Below are positions 10,735 to 22,782 of a DNA stretch of 64,000 nt, piece after piece. Source of the stretch: Calycina herbarum (taxonomy: Eukaryota; Ascomycota; Leotiomycetes; Helotiales; Pezizellaceae). The notes under the pieces were generated by a model. The model ran no database searches, was not told where the DNA came from, and worked only from the letters and a program-made list of their open reading frames with translations. The DNA lies in assembly GCA_001414485.1 (NCBI GenBank), contig LLEY01000150.1, forward strand, positions 93,091-157,090, written 5' to 3'. Every line of letters begins with the position of its first letter. The stretch's first letter is position 1. A program made the position numbers and the translations under genes.

Positions 10735-12560
10735 ATGGCGCTAACCGGTATCGAAATGAACTCTACTGACATGGAGACCGAGAAGATACCCACCCACTCT
10801 GTCGAAGAGGAACCCATCGTTTTCAAAGACGATAATGTCAATGCAGAACTCTCCGTCGCTGAAAAACAACTCATATCAAAACTTGATTTGAGAGTCGCAC
10901 CGGTTCTATTCTTCTTGTACATGCTCTCCTTCCTCGATCGCATCAATATTGGAAACGCAAAGATCCAAGGCCTCCAGAAGGAGTTGAAACTTACTGGCTC
11001 GCAATACAATGTCGCTTTGCTCATTTTCTTCATCCCATATATCTTGCTTGAAGTGAGTGTAGCAGTCTTTCACTAATTGTTCCAGCTAATTCCTTCAAGG
11101 TTCCCTCAAACATTGCACTAAAGAAGTTCAGACCGAGTACTTGGTTATCTGGTCTTGCCTTCTGTTGGGGTATGTCATCTTCATGAATATTTTCCGCCGC
11201 CCAAGGCTTTGCTAATATATTCTCAGGTGTTGCCGCAATGTGCCAAGGATTTGTAACAAATTATGCTGGTTTGGTTGTCTGTCGATTCTTCCTTGGGATC
11301 TTCGAAGCTGGTACCTTCCCAGGTATTACCCTCTTTTTTCTCCTACGTTCATCTCGATATTGACTTTTGGCAGGTTGCGTGTATCTGATGAGCTTCTATT
11401 ACAAACGTATGGAGTTGCAAAAGAGGTTTAACTTCTTTTTCTGCTCTGGGTTCGTTGCAGGAGCCTTCTCTGGTCTGTTGGCTTTCGCGTTGGTAAAAAT
11501 GGATGGGCTTGGAGGTTATTCTGGTTGGAGATGGTACAGTGACAAATCCTCCATAAGAATCTGCTAACTTGAATCCTAGGATTTTTGTCATCGAAGGCCT
11601 TGCTACCATTGTATATTCAATCATTGCTAAATTGTTGATTGTCGACTGGCCAGAAGATACGAAATTCTTGACTCCGGAAGAAAAGCACTTGTTGGCTCGC
11701 CGTCTCAATGAAGACAAGGGAAATGAATTTGCGAAAATGAATCGACTAGACAAGCCAACTTTCTTCCGCATCTTGAAAGATTGGAAAATCTGGGCTGGGT
11801 TAGCTTTTGCCACTTGCTAATATTCGTTTACTGACAATGGCAGTTTACTGATGTACCTCGGAATTTCCACCTCTGGATTCTCGGTCTCCTTCTTTCTTCC
11901 CACGATCATCAACGGTTTCGGCTACAACCCAGGCCAAGCACAACTCCACACAATTCCCGTCTATGCCGTCTGCGCCGTCGTAACCCTCTCCGTAGCCTGG
12001 CTCTCAGACCGCTTAAGGTAAACTCCATCTGCTCGCCTCTTCTCATTTTTTTTCTCACACTAACATCTTCCAGGCATCGTTATACCTTCACAATGATAGG
12101 CATCCTCCTCGCCAGCATCGGCTACATCCTCCTCCTTTCACAGGGTCGCCCGCGCACACCTCACCACCTCACAAACCCAATAAAATACATGGCAACATTC
12201 TTCATCGCAACCGGAACGTACATCACTCAACCCCTCGTCATCGTCTGGTTAACCAATAATCTCGGCGGACATTACAAACGCGCTTTTGGCACTGCGATGC
12301 AAATCGGTCTTGGAAATATATCTGGTGTTATTGGGAGTTTTATTTTTATTCAAACTGAAGGGCCGGTGTTTAAGACGGGATATGGGACTGCTTTGGGGAT
12401 GATTTGGGTTTGTGGGTTGGCTTGCACGGCGATGTATTTTGGTGTTATCGCTGAGAACAAGAAGCGCGATAGGGGTGAGAGAAATGATAGATTAAGGCTG
12501 GGGGAGAGGGAAGTGGAGAATTTGGGGGATGATCATCCGGGGTTTAGGTTCTCGGGATAG
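10735..12560 (+). CDS. MFS transporter, anion:cation symporter (allantoate/nicotinate permease) family
   Basis: Seven exons: 10735-11052, 11100-11169, 11227-11322, 11374-11533, 11580-11798, 11844-12017 and 12074-12560. They encode 507 residues with consistent phases. It is a plasma-membrane permease of the major facilitator superfamily. The FLDRINIGNAKIQGL segment in the first TM region marks the ACS family that includes yeast TNA1 and DAL5. About twelve hydrophobic segments follow, with CRFFLGIFEAGTFPG in the fourth-fifth helix region and a long charged central loop (RRLNEDKGNEFAKM). The cytosolic N-terminus is acidic. Relatives carry nicotinate, allantoate, biotin or pantothenate; the sequence does not decide which. 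No biosynthetic or catabolic partner lies next to it. Confidence 0.9.
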
Positions 12561-13564
12561 AGATAGGGCCATTTCTCGTGGTGGTCCGGGGTTGGTTTGT
12601 CTGAGACCTCTGGGGAGTTCTTTTTTTACCTGGTCAGTTGATCGGCATCGTACTCGGTATCCATAATTCGTAATCAGTTAATGAAATTCGAACGCAATAA
12701 ATCGCTCGTTGAGTTCCCCTTGCTTCGTCGGTTGTGCTGAAAGATACGAGGATATGGGCTTCTCTCTCGATTATCATGTGGAAGTAAGGGGGACTTAGGG
12801 CTGAGGCGAGACACACTTCTCAGTCAACGATAAGGCTCAGCTGAGAACTCAATTCATACAATAGATCCCCCGAGTTCTTATCTGAGATCCCGACTCAAAC
12901 AAGATTTCTTTCTGTTACTGTATTGCTAACATATGAAACATAGCCACCCCACTCATTTTGGTGATTAATGTCCCGTGGTGAAATGTGTATATGTGCTGGC
13001 AATTGTTTGACGATTTTACGAGATCAAATAACCAGGTTCTGGTAGCATGAGTATACTGCGGCATTTGATAATGAACCGATTATCTGATCGTCTGAAGTAT
13101 TTTCAAACATCACTATTCTCCGGAGTATCTAGAACAAGCATTTACTATGAATATCTTCTAAATGTAACGAGAAACCCTGTTTATCATAAATTCCTCGGAA
13201 GAAGCAATTTCGATAAATCATTCGGTAATTAATTTGATAAAACTCTCATTACGAAGTCTATACTACTCCAGTAAATCACCCAGAGTCGAAGTTGTTGATA
13301 CATGTGACTAACCCCATCACATAACCGAGACCGCTTCGGTGAAGTCTTTTATTAAGAAACCAGAGATTTGCAGATTCTGAGACTATCTCTGGGCGGCGCT
13401 TGTCTTGAGAATTATTGAGAGCTGTGGAAGTACATTGGTGGTAGAATCGCTCACGAGTTAGGGCCAAAATTGGAGTCCCAAGCAATTGTTTCAAGAATCG
13501 TAGATTCAATACCGACAAACTATTTACAACACCATACTCCAAAAATCTTCCCAAAGTCCCCAAT
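12561..13564. other. intergenic, no gene seen
   Basis: 3' flanks of the MFS and DUF4360-like genes, which converge. The ORF at 13276-13791 on the minus strand is the frame-shifted shadow of the latter's second exon plus its UTR. Confidence 0.5.
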
Positions 13565-14295
13565 CTAACATCTCTCCCATGCCAACGCACCCCAAGGAAC
13601 AAAATTATCATTCGGTCTTCCCCCAGCATCCCCATAAAGTTCCATCGATCCAACCGCCGAACTGCCACCCGAAAGAGCCACACGATGGTTGACAACCAAG
13701 ATCCCACCTCCACAGGGAGAATGAGGATATGCTGGTCCAGGAGCAGGATCGGATACTGTGGTGTCCCCGCTTCTTGGGCCCGTGTAGTCATATCTCACAG
13801 TTGCCTATATACTTATCAGCCCGGCCCACCTAAAATCCACAATAAAGAAGGAGGTAGAGGAATACTAACCGAATCACCTCCAGCAACATAATAAGTAGAA
13901 ACATAACTCCCCGTCGCGCCACCTCCCAAATCGACCCTCGTCTTCATATTCGTGCTATCATCGTTCTTCCCCCTAACCGTGAATCTCCAACCAGAATTCG
14001 TCGCAATCGAAAGTTGTACTTCACAGTTCTCTGTTTTCTGATCTTGGGATACATTGGGTCCGATGCGTGCCGAGATTCCAGGGAAAAACCACCGGTTTGT
14101 GTTGATTGCAGGGTCGTATTCTTTTGAGGCACTCCCTTGGGGACAGCCTGATCCGGAGTAGCCCATAGAGACTAGGCGGGCGTTGGCTTCGGCGGGTGCA
14201 TTTGAGATTCCTTGTACGGCTTCTGTGGGGGCGGATTCGGTGAGGGAGAGGTTGAGGAACAGAAGGGCGAGGGACGGAAGAGTTGTGAGGTACAT
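13565..14295 (-). CDS. secreted DUF4360-like protein
   Basis: Two exons, 13870-14295 and 13565-13804, split by a 65-bp intron and joined in phase to give 221 residues. A signal peptide (MYLTTLPSLALLFLNLSLTES) precedes a mature domain with a GYSGSGCPQGSAS motif, WFFPGISARIGPNVS, NCEVQLSIA, and a C-terminal part with GPRSGDTTV, SPCGGGILVVN and a final WERC. This arrangement (GCPQGS, IGPNVS, NCxxxL) matches DUF4360, a family of small extracellular fungal proteins of unknown function; I assign it from memory of the pattern. Four or more cysteines suggest disulfides. Confidence 0.82.
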
Positions 14296-15362
14296 TTTGG
14301 ATGCGATAGAAGTTGTATTAGAATATGTGTCCTACAAAAATATGTGAAGCGTCTTTTTTGGGATTGAAATGGTATGTGTGTAACTTGTGAACCGAGTATG
14401 TTTCAAAAGGAGTTATTAGTAGGGATGAAGAACAGAAAAACAACAGGTGGGCTTCAACCTAACTTTATATAAACCTCTCCATCCCCAACAGAGATATTAC
14501 CAACATCCAGATTTAAAAAAATCAATACACCTAAATCACGCCAAGTAACTTACGGCGACATCGGGTCATGCATACTCGCCACATTAATTCGGTTGTTGGC
14601 TAATAGCCGCGACAAATTGGCTGTATCCATTCCTCATAAAATCACGCGAATTTGATTGCTTCCCAAACGAAATAGATTGTACCGCATCGTTTGGGAAGAT
14701 CAAACCTCGTATTACATATTAGATCGACGCCAGGCAGCAGTATTCATGTTTTCTAGGTGGCAACACTGGGAAATATCCATTGTACTGTTTTGGGTTTGAA
14801 AATTGAATGATGCTAATTTATGAATGTTGCTACCTGCGGTTAAGTGAGAGAAATAATTAGGGGTAAATAGTGGGATGTGAGTATCGTGCGATGAAGGTTA
14901 TTTTAATATGATGAGAATGAAAATCCGGGGTTATGGAGATGCGACTTGGTCTATTTTGAGAGTCTTCGGTGTACGTGGTTAACTTAAGCTTCGGCTTAAT
15001 ATTTTGTTACTGTTGCTTAAATTCCCAAGACTTCAAGGCAACTCTTGTACGAATATATTGAGACCGTAACGTTACTGACGTTAAAATCAAAAGGGAGAAG
15101 GCAACAGAAAATTTGTAATAAAAACAGATCAAACGCCATGGCGACACAGTAAGAGGCTATTCCATGGTTGAGCATACATCGGAAAAATATTGAATAACAT
15201 TATTTGAAGTAGTTTAGGATAATTGAATTAAGACCAATCAGTCCTAATTCGATTTTCCTAGGTATATTCAAACGATATTGTTCAGATCCGCGAAAAAGGT
15301 AGATTGAAGTACGATAGCGTTAAGAATTCAATGGCCGCTAGTTATCAGAAGCTCTAGTACAA
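14296..15362. other. intergenic, no gene seen
   Basis: Promoter side of the DUF4360-like gene and 3' flank of the SET gene. AT-rich. No RNA gene or repeat recognised. Confidence 0.5.
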
Positions 15363-17563
15363 TCAACGATCAACCCTATAATTCCAACTCCAGTGTCCCC
15401 TCGGATTCTCAACAATGCTCTTCCACAGGGCAAAATCTGCTGCGTTAGGTCCATACCGCATCTCCACATAATTTTTCGCCATCTCCGCATACAAAACAGC
15501 TTTCTCGTCCCTCCCAATGGAATTGAATGCCAATGATGCAAATCCAAATGCCATGTCGAAGAAAGCATACAAGTTCAACTCTTGGTAGAGCATGAGTAAA
15601 CGCTTTGCTTGGACGCCGGCCTTGGGATTTTCAGAATCCCAATTTCCAAGACTTTCTTGGATGGATTTGATTTGAGCGATTGTCTTATCGGATTTTTCAT
15701 GCGTGGCGCAGAGATGACAGGTGCAGGTGAACTTGAAGGCTTTGCGCAGGTGCTCTTGCCTGGTAGCGGCTGGTTGGAAGGGGTTTGTGTCTGTTTCTGA
15801 TAAGAAAGTGTGCAAAAGAAGACCCTGGGGGTGGATAATTAAGCGGCTAGGGACTTTTGGTTGTAGCCGGTTGGATCGTGCCTTCTTGACTTGGCCTCTT
15901 CCCTCTCAAATTGGGAGACAAGACTCGAGGCCACTCCTTCCCTCTCACCAAGACATTGCCACCATGATGAGAGCGAACAAGAAACGAACAAACTAGGCCA
16001 GTCCAGAGCATACCTAACCCAGCTCGGATTGCCCTTCAGATGCATGGTTTCTTGTTGTAAACAACGATCCATGGCACGGCCATTCTCTGACCAAGTATTC
16101 AAATTTCCAATCCACCTCTATGCTCACAAAATCAAGAATGGAACAAACTCACAAGAAATAGTAATCTCTTCGTCTACAGCAATAGGTCTGACAGCATGCA
16201 CATAATGTGTCAAAGTCTCCGAATCAATATAATATTGCGCACTACCAAAGTCAGTAAAACACCCACACATCCCATCCCATTCCCCCTCTACGTCTCCCAG
16301 AACTCCCCTCCAACGCTGAGGAGGGGAAAAAGAGAGAAATATCAAAGAAACTTACTTTGGAGCGCAATCATGATTCAACCTCGCCGGTTCCAGAAATATA
16401 GCAAGATGCATCTTCCCACCAACCTGAACCTCGAAGGCATTCGATCTGCAGCAATATGTTAGCTTATTTCTCTTCAAAGTTTTCCCGTCACTGTTTTTTA
16501 CACAAGACTTTCAAATCTCTCCAATGTCGATGGCAATGTCGTGGCTTCCCTTCTGGCTGAAGTTGGCAGGTCTGGATCCTCTCAGGACACTGGCCGTTCC
16601 TTTCCTCCATGCCTATCCACAACGAGTGTGAAGGGAAGGCACGACCCCCAGTCCATATCGCTGTCCCTCCTTTAACCTGACCTCGTCTCAATCGACCTGC
16701 CAAAACCACAGCAAAAATAGAAGGCACGATCTCAAATCCCCATTCCTCAAAAACGAAAAATCCCCATCACGTCCCCTCCTCCAAACACAAGAGAGAAGAT
16801 AAATCAAGACTCACTTCAAAACATCCTGCACCCTCACACTTTCATCCCCCGTTCCTCTGGCAAGCCCCAAATACCGCCCTCTCGTCACACCCCTTAATTG
16901 ATCAACAGCCCTACCAAGCACCTCCTCCCCAAACCTCCTCCCCATCTTCCTCTTAGGATTAACAACCAAAACCGGCCTTGATTCCAATATCAATTCTCCT
17001 TGTCCCAACTTCTTTTTAGCCAACATACCAGCACCTCTCCCAGGTAAAAACTTCGTATACCAAACATGATTTCTCTTTCCATCGGTACGGGAGTCAGAAC
17101 TCCCACTTTGGAAAGCAGGAAGCTCAGAGAATTCCTGAGCAATAGAAGGGGTAGTGAATATCGAGACCCCCTTCCCATGGTTAAACGTTGTGTTCGTGAA
17201 GATGCAGAATTCTTCTTCTTCCTCAGTTTCATCCTCCTCCAAACTGGCAGTATCACTCTCGATACAAACAGGCCGATGAGTCCACGGCCCACCCTTATCA
17301 CCATTCTCAGGATACAGGTCCACACTCAAAAACCCGCCCCCAAAATCAAGAAGATTTACATCTCCTCCGAGTAAACATATCTGAGGTGCATCAACAAGAG
17401 GTATCAGGGCACCATTCAAACAATACGATGGGCCCGCGCCCGAGACATATCCCCCAGAAACCGGGGGAATCCAAACAAAGCTGAGAAGGACTAGACACGT
17501 GATAAACAACCGTCTCAACGAAGCCGCGTGATGCAGAGGCATGAATGAAAAGGAAAGGTACAA
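15363..17563 (-). CDS. SET-domain protein (SET5/SMYD-like) with predicted signal peptide
   Basis: Four exons: 16815-17563, 16356-16445, 16153-16241 and 15363-15790. They give 451 residues with matching phases. The SET fold is spread across exons: GAGMLAKKKLGQGELILESR (exon 1), RLNHDCAPN (across exons 2/3), YVHAVRPIAVDEEITISY (across exons 3/4) and a post-SET CTCHLC. A helical, TPR-like tail follows. SET proteins of this type use S-adenosylmethionine to methylate lysines. Oddly, the N-terminus is a strong signal-like sequence (LFITCLVLLSFVWIPPVSGG) followed by a lumenal-looking region with cysteines and an N-glycosylation site (NTTF). The last intron (15791-16152) is 362 bp, seven times the local norm. 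Confidence 0.85.
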
Positions 17564-18949
17564 ATAAATATCATGTATGAAGTTGAAGGACCAACAGCCC
17601 TTGAGTCCTCGGAAGGAGATGTAATGTTTTCAGCCCTGCGATGTAAGATTGGCTTATGTCATAGATAGCCGTACCTGGGAAGAGATCGTTCTTGCCCTGG
17701 TCAGCGTCTGAATCAAGATCTACTAAATGATATTATCCCAAATCCCCAGGAGGAGCAAATGTGGCACTCATTCAATTCCATTATCCTAGATACTTTGCCT
17801 GATATGATTTGCTAGATGTTGTCCAGCCCTCCCCAGCTACGTATGCTGAACACTGATGGCCTGATAATATATTACCAACGTTGGGCTTGGAATAGTGAAG
17901 GGGAATGATTTCCTATCTAGAATTCTATGAATTTACTCATTTCAATGCCATCTGACTCCCAAAAAGAAAAATACTCGCGGGCATCTATGCCGCTACTCGA
18001 GAACCACAAGGCATCCCAGCAAGTACAGTAAATCTCTTCAATCGTTCTTACAATTACTCACTCATATAACCATCATAGATATTAGGGGGGATTGCATTTC
18101 ATTCATCTCATCTCTCATCCATCAACTTCATCTTCCTCCCTCCACCTAGAAAACCCCCATACACTCTCCATAGATTTAGGATCACAAAAGAAGAAGGAAG
18201 TTCCAAAGTCTATATGTTCACTTGAACACATATCCAGAAGTAAAACAACCCCTCCTTATCCTTACATATCACTTCCTCTGTGTTCTCAGCGCTCGAATCT
18301 GCTGCCTTGCCTTCCACAAAAACGCATGCCACCAGTTCCATCACAAAGGACCCAAATCGGTCGATCAATGTGTGCGTTACATAACAGGTTCCCTTTCCTC
18401 CCTGATTTCCAATAGCAATTTCTTGCTCCAGCCAAAAGGGTGGGAGAGAACTACATGAAGTTTTGCCGGCGACATGGCTAGAGCCTCTCTTGACTCGTCT
18501 CTCGTTCCCAGGTCACGTCTTCCTGGGATGTCTTTATTCGTAAATGAAAAATGGGGTGGGCGTGATGTAATAAACGGGGTATTGGCGCGGTGCGAAAAGG
18601 GGTCGGGGATTTTTATACAGATGGTGGGTGTTGTTGGTGCTATAGGTGTTGTGTTTTGCTGCGCCAAGCAGCTTCTGGTGATTCGTTTAAATTCTCGTCG
18701 ACTTCGCGGGAACCAGATCTCCTGGATGTTGGGGGTGTTGATTTAACAAACAATTGTGGTGATTATAAGTAGTAAAAGCAGAAACTCCGCCGATCGAGGA
18801 CAAGACCCCTCATATGTCGGCTATGAAAAAATTTAACGAAGAAAGCAATCAGGTCCCCCTTGGCTCTATGTGTAGACGTATTGCGCCGACCCTAGAGTGA
18901 GGATATTAAAAGTAATAATCGTGGACGCGTATGATCAAAGAAATCATGA
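17564..18949. other. intergenic, no supported gene
   Basis: Promoter of the SET gene and 3' flank of KAP95. Short overlapping frames at 18092-18772 have low-complexity composition and no domain. Nothing else is seen. Confidence 0.4.
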
Positions 18950-21900
18950 TCAAGTTTGTTGAACTCCTTGGATGCCACCAATTTGTCGCTTGACTTGCTC
19001 GCGGGCCCATCGTGCGGTATCGGTGGTTCGGGTTTGGAAATCACGGTTTGATCTAGTGTCCTTGATCATGGTGGTCAACCAGTCAGATCTATAGAAACCA
19101 GCAAATTCTCCATTTGGGAAAGCATCGGCAAGGTCACTAAATTTATATTAGCATTGTAAATGAGTCAGTCGGACAACGAAGGCACATACCCAATAACACC
19201 CATCGTAGATCTCATGAGAGCATCACTTCTATTTTGGTCGAGCCAGACAGTGTTGAGAAGAGTGAAAATAGACTCCACATATGGCGTTAGGAGAGCAGCT
19301 ATATCATGGTCAGTGAATGCATAAAATATGAGTATCGAAATACTTACTCTTTCCGTCGGACTTCATAGCACCAATGATTCCACCCCAAGCATCCATGATA
19401 CCTTCGCGCAATGAGATAACGTAGTCGAACATCTCATAGGTTCCTTCTGGAGTTGCTTGAACACCACCGGCCTGTTGGAGAACTTGGGCAACAACGGAAA
19501 GATATGTCTCAAAGTGACCACCGATCGCACCAGCAATATCTCCAAAGCATTGAATAATTGCAGGCTTAAACTGGTTGGCAAGAGCCGTGCTCTAGGAGGA
19601 AGGTTAGCAATCAAGGTCAGATGAATTGTTGAGCGGGAGAAGGAGGATCGTTTTTTAGTTTCGAGGGGAATTGGCTGGTGAAAATAACATACCCGCAAGT
19701 TGTTTAGCAAAGAGTTCATGAATGCATCACAGTATGGCTGGCATAGAGGACCTAATGAACGAGTGATATCACTAACGAGACCAATCGCCATTGAGCATAG
19801 AGCAGGCTCCTCTTGGTTGTTGAGGGCATTGTAGAGGAATGGCGAGAATGATTCCATGTATGGGGCAAATCCATCCTCGAGTGCATTGGCCAGAGCGCTG
19901 ACGGTTGCAAAGATGGCATCGGGAACGCTAGACTTAGGGCCAGCAGTAGAAAGCATCTGCAACAAGACACCCATGATTCGGTCGGATTGTGGGCGGATCT
20001 CCATTTCGAGACGTTGGATGATTGCAAGGAGGACAGTGCACAAGCTGGTTTGAATCTCTTCAAGGGTAATCTTGTCCTCGACACTGACAACCTGGCTCTG
20101 AAGTGGGATGGTATCCTCCAAACGCTTGAGGATGACTTCTGAGAGAGAAGCTACTGAACCTAAGCTATCATTTGCAGCATTTTGGACAAAGGTGTTGAGA
20201 ACTTCATAGGCAGCAGTGCGGAGTTGGTTGTCTGCATCAGGTCTCTCGGTGACCTGGAGAAGACGAGAGATGCTCTCATTGAAATGAGGTGTGAGAGCGT
20301 TCTGTTGGCAGCCAATGTCACCAGAGAAACGCTCAGCAAGGTTCATCAAAGCCCAACAGCATGAGCCTGCCATCTTTGGGCTGCTAATGAGACCCTCAAA
20401 GAGAGATGCAATGAGCTTTGGGAGGTGGACTTCAGGGTCAATTGCCTCGGAGCAGGCCTCGGTGATACGACCAAGAGCATATGCAGTCGAGTCCTTGACG
20501 TGGATGACCTTGTCATCCATCATGCTAATGATGACTGGAAGAGCTTGCTTGACAATTGGCTCAATGGTCTTGTCGTCGGGTCCTTCCATGATGGCACCAA
20601 AAGCAGAAACGGCAGCATCTCTGTTGTGCCAATCCTCGGAGCGCAAGTTGGCCTCGACGAATGACAGAACTGGCTGAATGATTGCACCACCAACTGCTTG
20701 AGAATAAAGTTGCAGACATTGGTATGCAGCACGAGAAATGTTATACTCGTCATCAGCGGCATCCTCATCTTGTTTGGTAAGAAGTGTTAACAAAACTGGA
20801 ACAACTTCATTGGTTGCAACGGCACCGAAGTGGAAGATCTGTCGCATTTCTTCGGGTCTCTCAAGCTAGGAATTAGATTAGCAAGGTTCGACACTAACGA
20901 GAGGCCGTCACATACCTGAGCGTTATCATCCTCAATTGCGATTTCCTCTTCGCAAACCGTGCTCCAGAATTCAACAGCAAGCTTAGCGACATCTTCCTCT
21001 TCGCTCTTCATACCCATGATGGTAAGACCGAAAAGAGCCTTCTCCATGTAAAAGCGCATCAACTCGTAGTACAAGGACATGATTCTGTTCAAGCATCCAA
21101 AAGCCCCCTGTTGTATCCGAGAATCCGGAGCTTGTGTAGCCTCGCAGATAACCTGCATAATATAATTTCGCTCGCCTTCATTCTTAAAGTTGCTATCCAC
21201 AAACTCGAGCGAGTCACCGAGGGCGTAAATGGCGGCAAGACGAACTTCGGGGTTTGGCTCCTCCTTTCGCGCACCCTGGACAACAGCGGTCAAGATAGCA
21301 TTGGAGTGCTGGATGAGGCTCATTCGCAGGTGGTCATCAGGACTCTCGCAGATAAAGCCAATGGTCGTCAGTGACGATTGTTTCAGGTGGTCGCCGCCCT
21401 CGCCAACATTTCGAACCAAGCTGGGCATCAACTCTGGCCATTGATCGTTTGGAAGCTCGATAGCCGCGATCGAGGCAACGACTTGTGCGGCAGCCTGACC
21501 AGCCTGTGATGTGTTGGAAGCCAGAGTCTGAAGAGTCAACTCCTTGACGCGCTTCTTCGTATCCGGGTCTAACTGGATCCATTTTGCATTCAATTCTTGC
21601 AGCCTAGCAAATTCGCGTGCAGTAAAGGCGTTCTTGAGGGCAATACCAGCGGCAGCTCGAACAGGACCTTGGGCGTCCTCGTTTGCAAGCTCTTGCACGA
21701 GGGTGACGAGGTATCCGGCCTAGAAAAGCAGGGAGGGTTAGCTGTGGTGCTTGGGCGAGGCAGATGTGCGGTCAAGGAGGGCAACCTACGAAATTTGACT
21801 CGGCGGCATGCGTGAGTTGCTGTTCAGCGGCATTTCGAATCGTCGCATCTGCAGGTTGTTAGCAGCCGTATGCCTCCAGGTTTGCGTGTTATAGCCATAG

Positions 21901-21964
21901 AGGCCGAGGCGCGAGGGAGCTGACCTGGGGAGAAGGTGTTCAAGAGCACCGAGTTGACGTCCAT
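18950..21964 (-). CDS. KAP95: importin subunit beta-1 (karyopherin beta)
   Basis: Seven exons: 21925-21964, 21790-21848, 20916-21719, 19693-20865, 19348-19591, 19190-19298 and 18950-19136. All phases match and the product is 871 residues, close to yeast Kap95 (861). It carries importin-alpha/cargo complexes through nuclear pores and releases them on RanGTP. The protein is a solenoid of about 19 HEAT repeats; clear ones include DAAVSAFGAIMEGP, DSTAYALGRITEAC and SCCWALMNLAERF. The N-terminus (MDVNSVLLNTFSPDATIRNA then AAEQQLTHA) is typical of the family. The first exon holds only 40 coding nt. The gene should be essential and single copy, which makes it a good anchor for synteny. Confidence 0.97.
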
Positions 21965-22782
21965 ATTCGCGATTCACAGCCGGTGCGCTGTGTGTGCAGA
22001 GCGTGTATTTGTGTGTAAGTGTGTGATCTGGCAGATGGCAAGAGCTGTCAATCTGCGGTGTAAATGTGGTCTTGGGTAGACGTTGGTTTGTGGTGCAGAT
22101 GGGTAGGGAGGGGGGTGTTGTGGGTGAAGTCTTGAAGGACAGTCGGACTCTCTTTCAGAAGCGAATTTCTGACAGGCGGGTTGTCCAAGGCTGTTGTTTA
22201 TGCTAGGCTTCGTAGATGGGCTTCGTAGACAGACAGACAGCTGCAGGACGATTGTGCAGTGACCGAAACTCGTGTTCAAGAGGAGCCGAAGAGAGGGGGT
22301 GACTTGACAAAGGAGCGTAGAGTAAGATGCAGACGAGAAGACGAAATGCTTTCTGTGATTGGATTTTCAAGATTTAACTTGTTGATTCCTTCCCTCTCCA
22401 AAGCATTCCCTCTTAGCGCCAATTCACTGTGGCTTTTCCAAAATATTGCCCCACTTCTTTCCGTCACGTGTCAAGCAAATTTCACAAGATTGATTTCCCC
22501 TGAGTTGAGTGAGCGCCCTTCAGGGGCTTTCTACTGAGTCAAGTAGAAAGTAATTTGTTCTGCCCTTGGGCAGGTTCACTTGATTTTGTTTTCATTCATT
22601 ACCAGCAATCTGTATTTACTTTTTTCAAATCCCCAACCTTTGATGACGATGCCACCCAAACAAGTCAAAAGGCTGAAACTACCCCTCCATCATCCCCCAT
22701 GGCTCGTCCCGCACCCCGCAATGCCCACTGTAGGGAAAAAAATAATGCCATGTGAAGTTATCACGGACTTTTAAGACTCCCT
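21965..22782. other. intergenic, KAP95 promoter side
   Basis: About 0.8 kb between KAP95 and the end of the isopropylmalate synthase gene, both on the minus strand. GT-rich near 21990-22120. ORFs at 22259-22774 show no coding character. Confidence 0.5.

Noticed and set aside
15839..16345. ORFs inside the last SET gene intron as alternative exons
   Set aside because: The SET frame joins perfectly by skipping this block (TIS-Y-TNPFQ) and the ORFs have no SET similarity.
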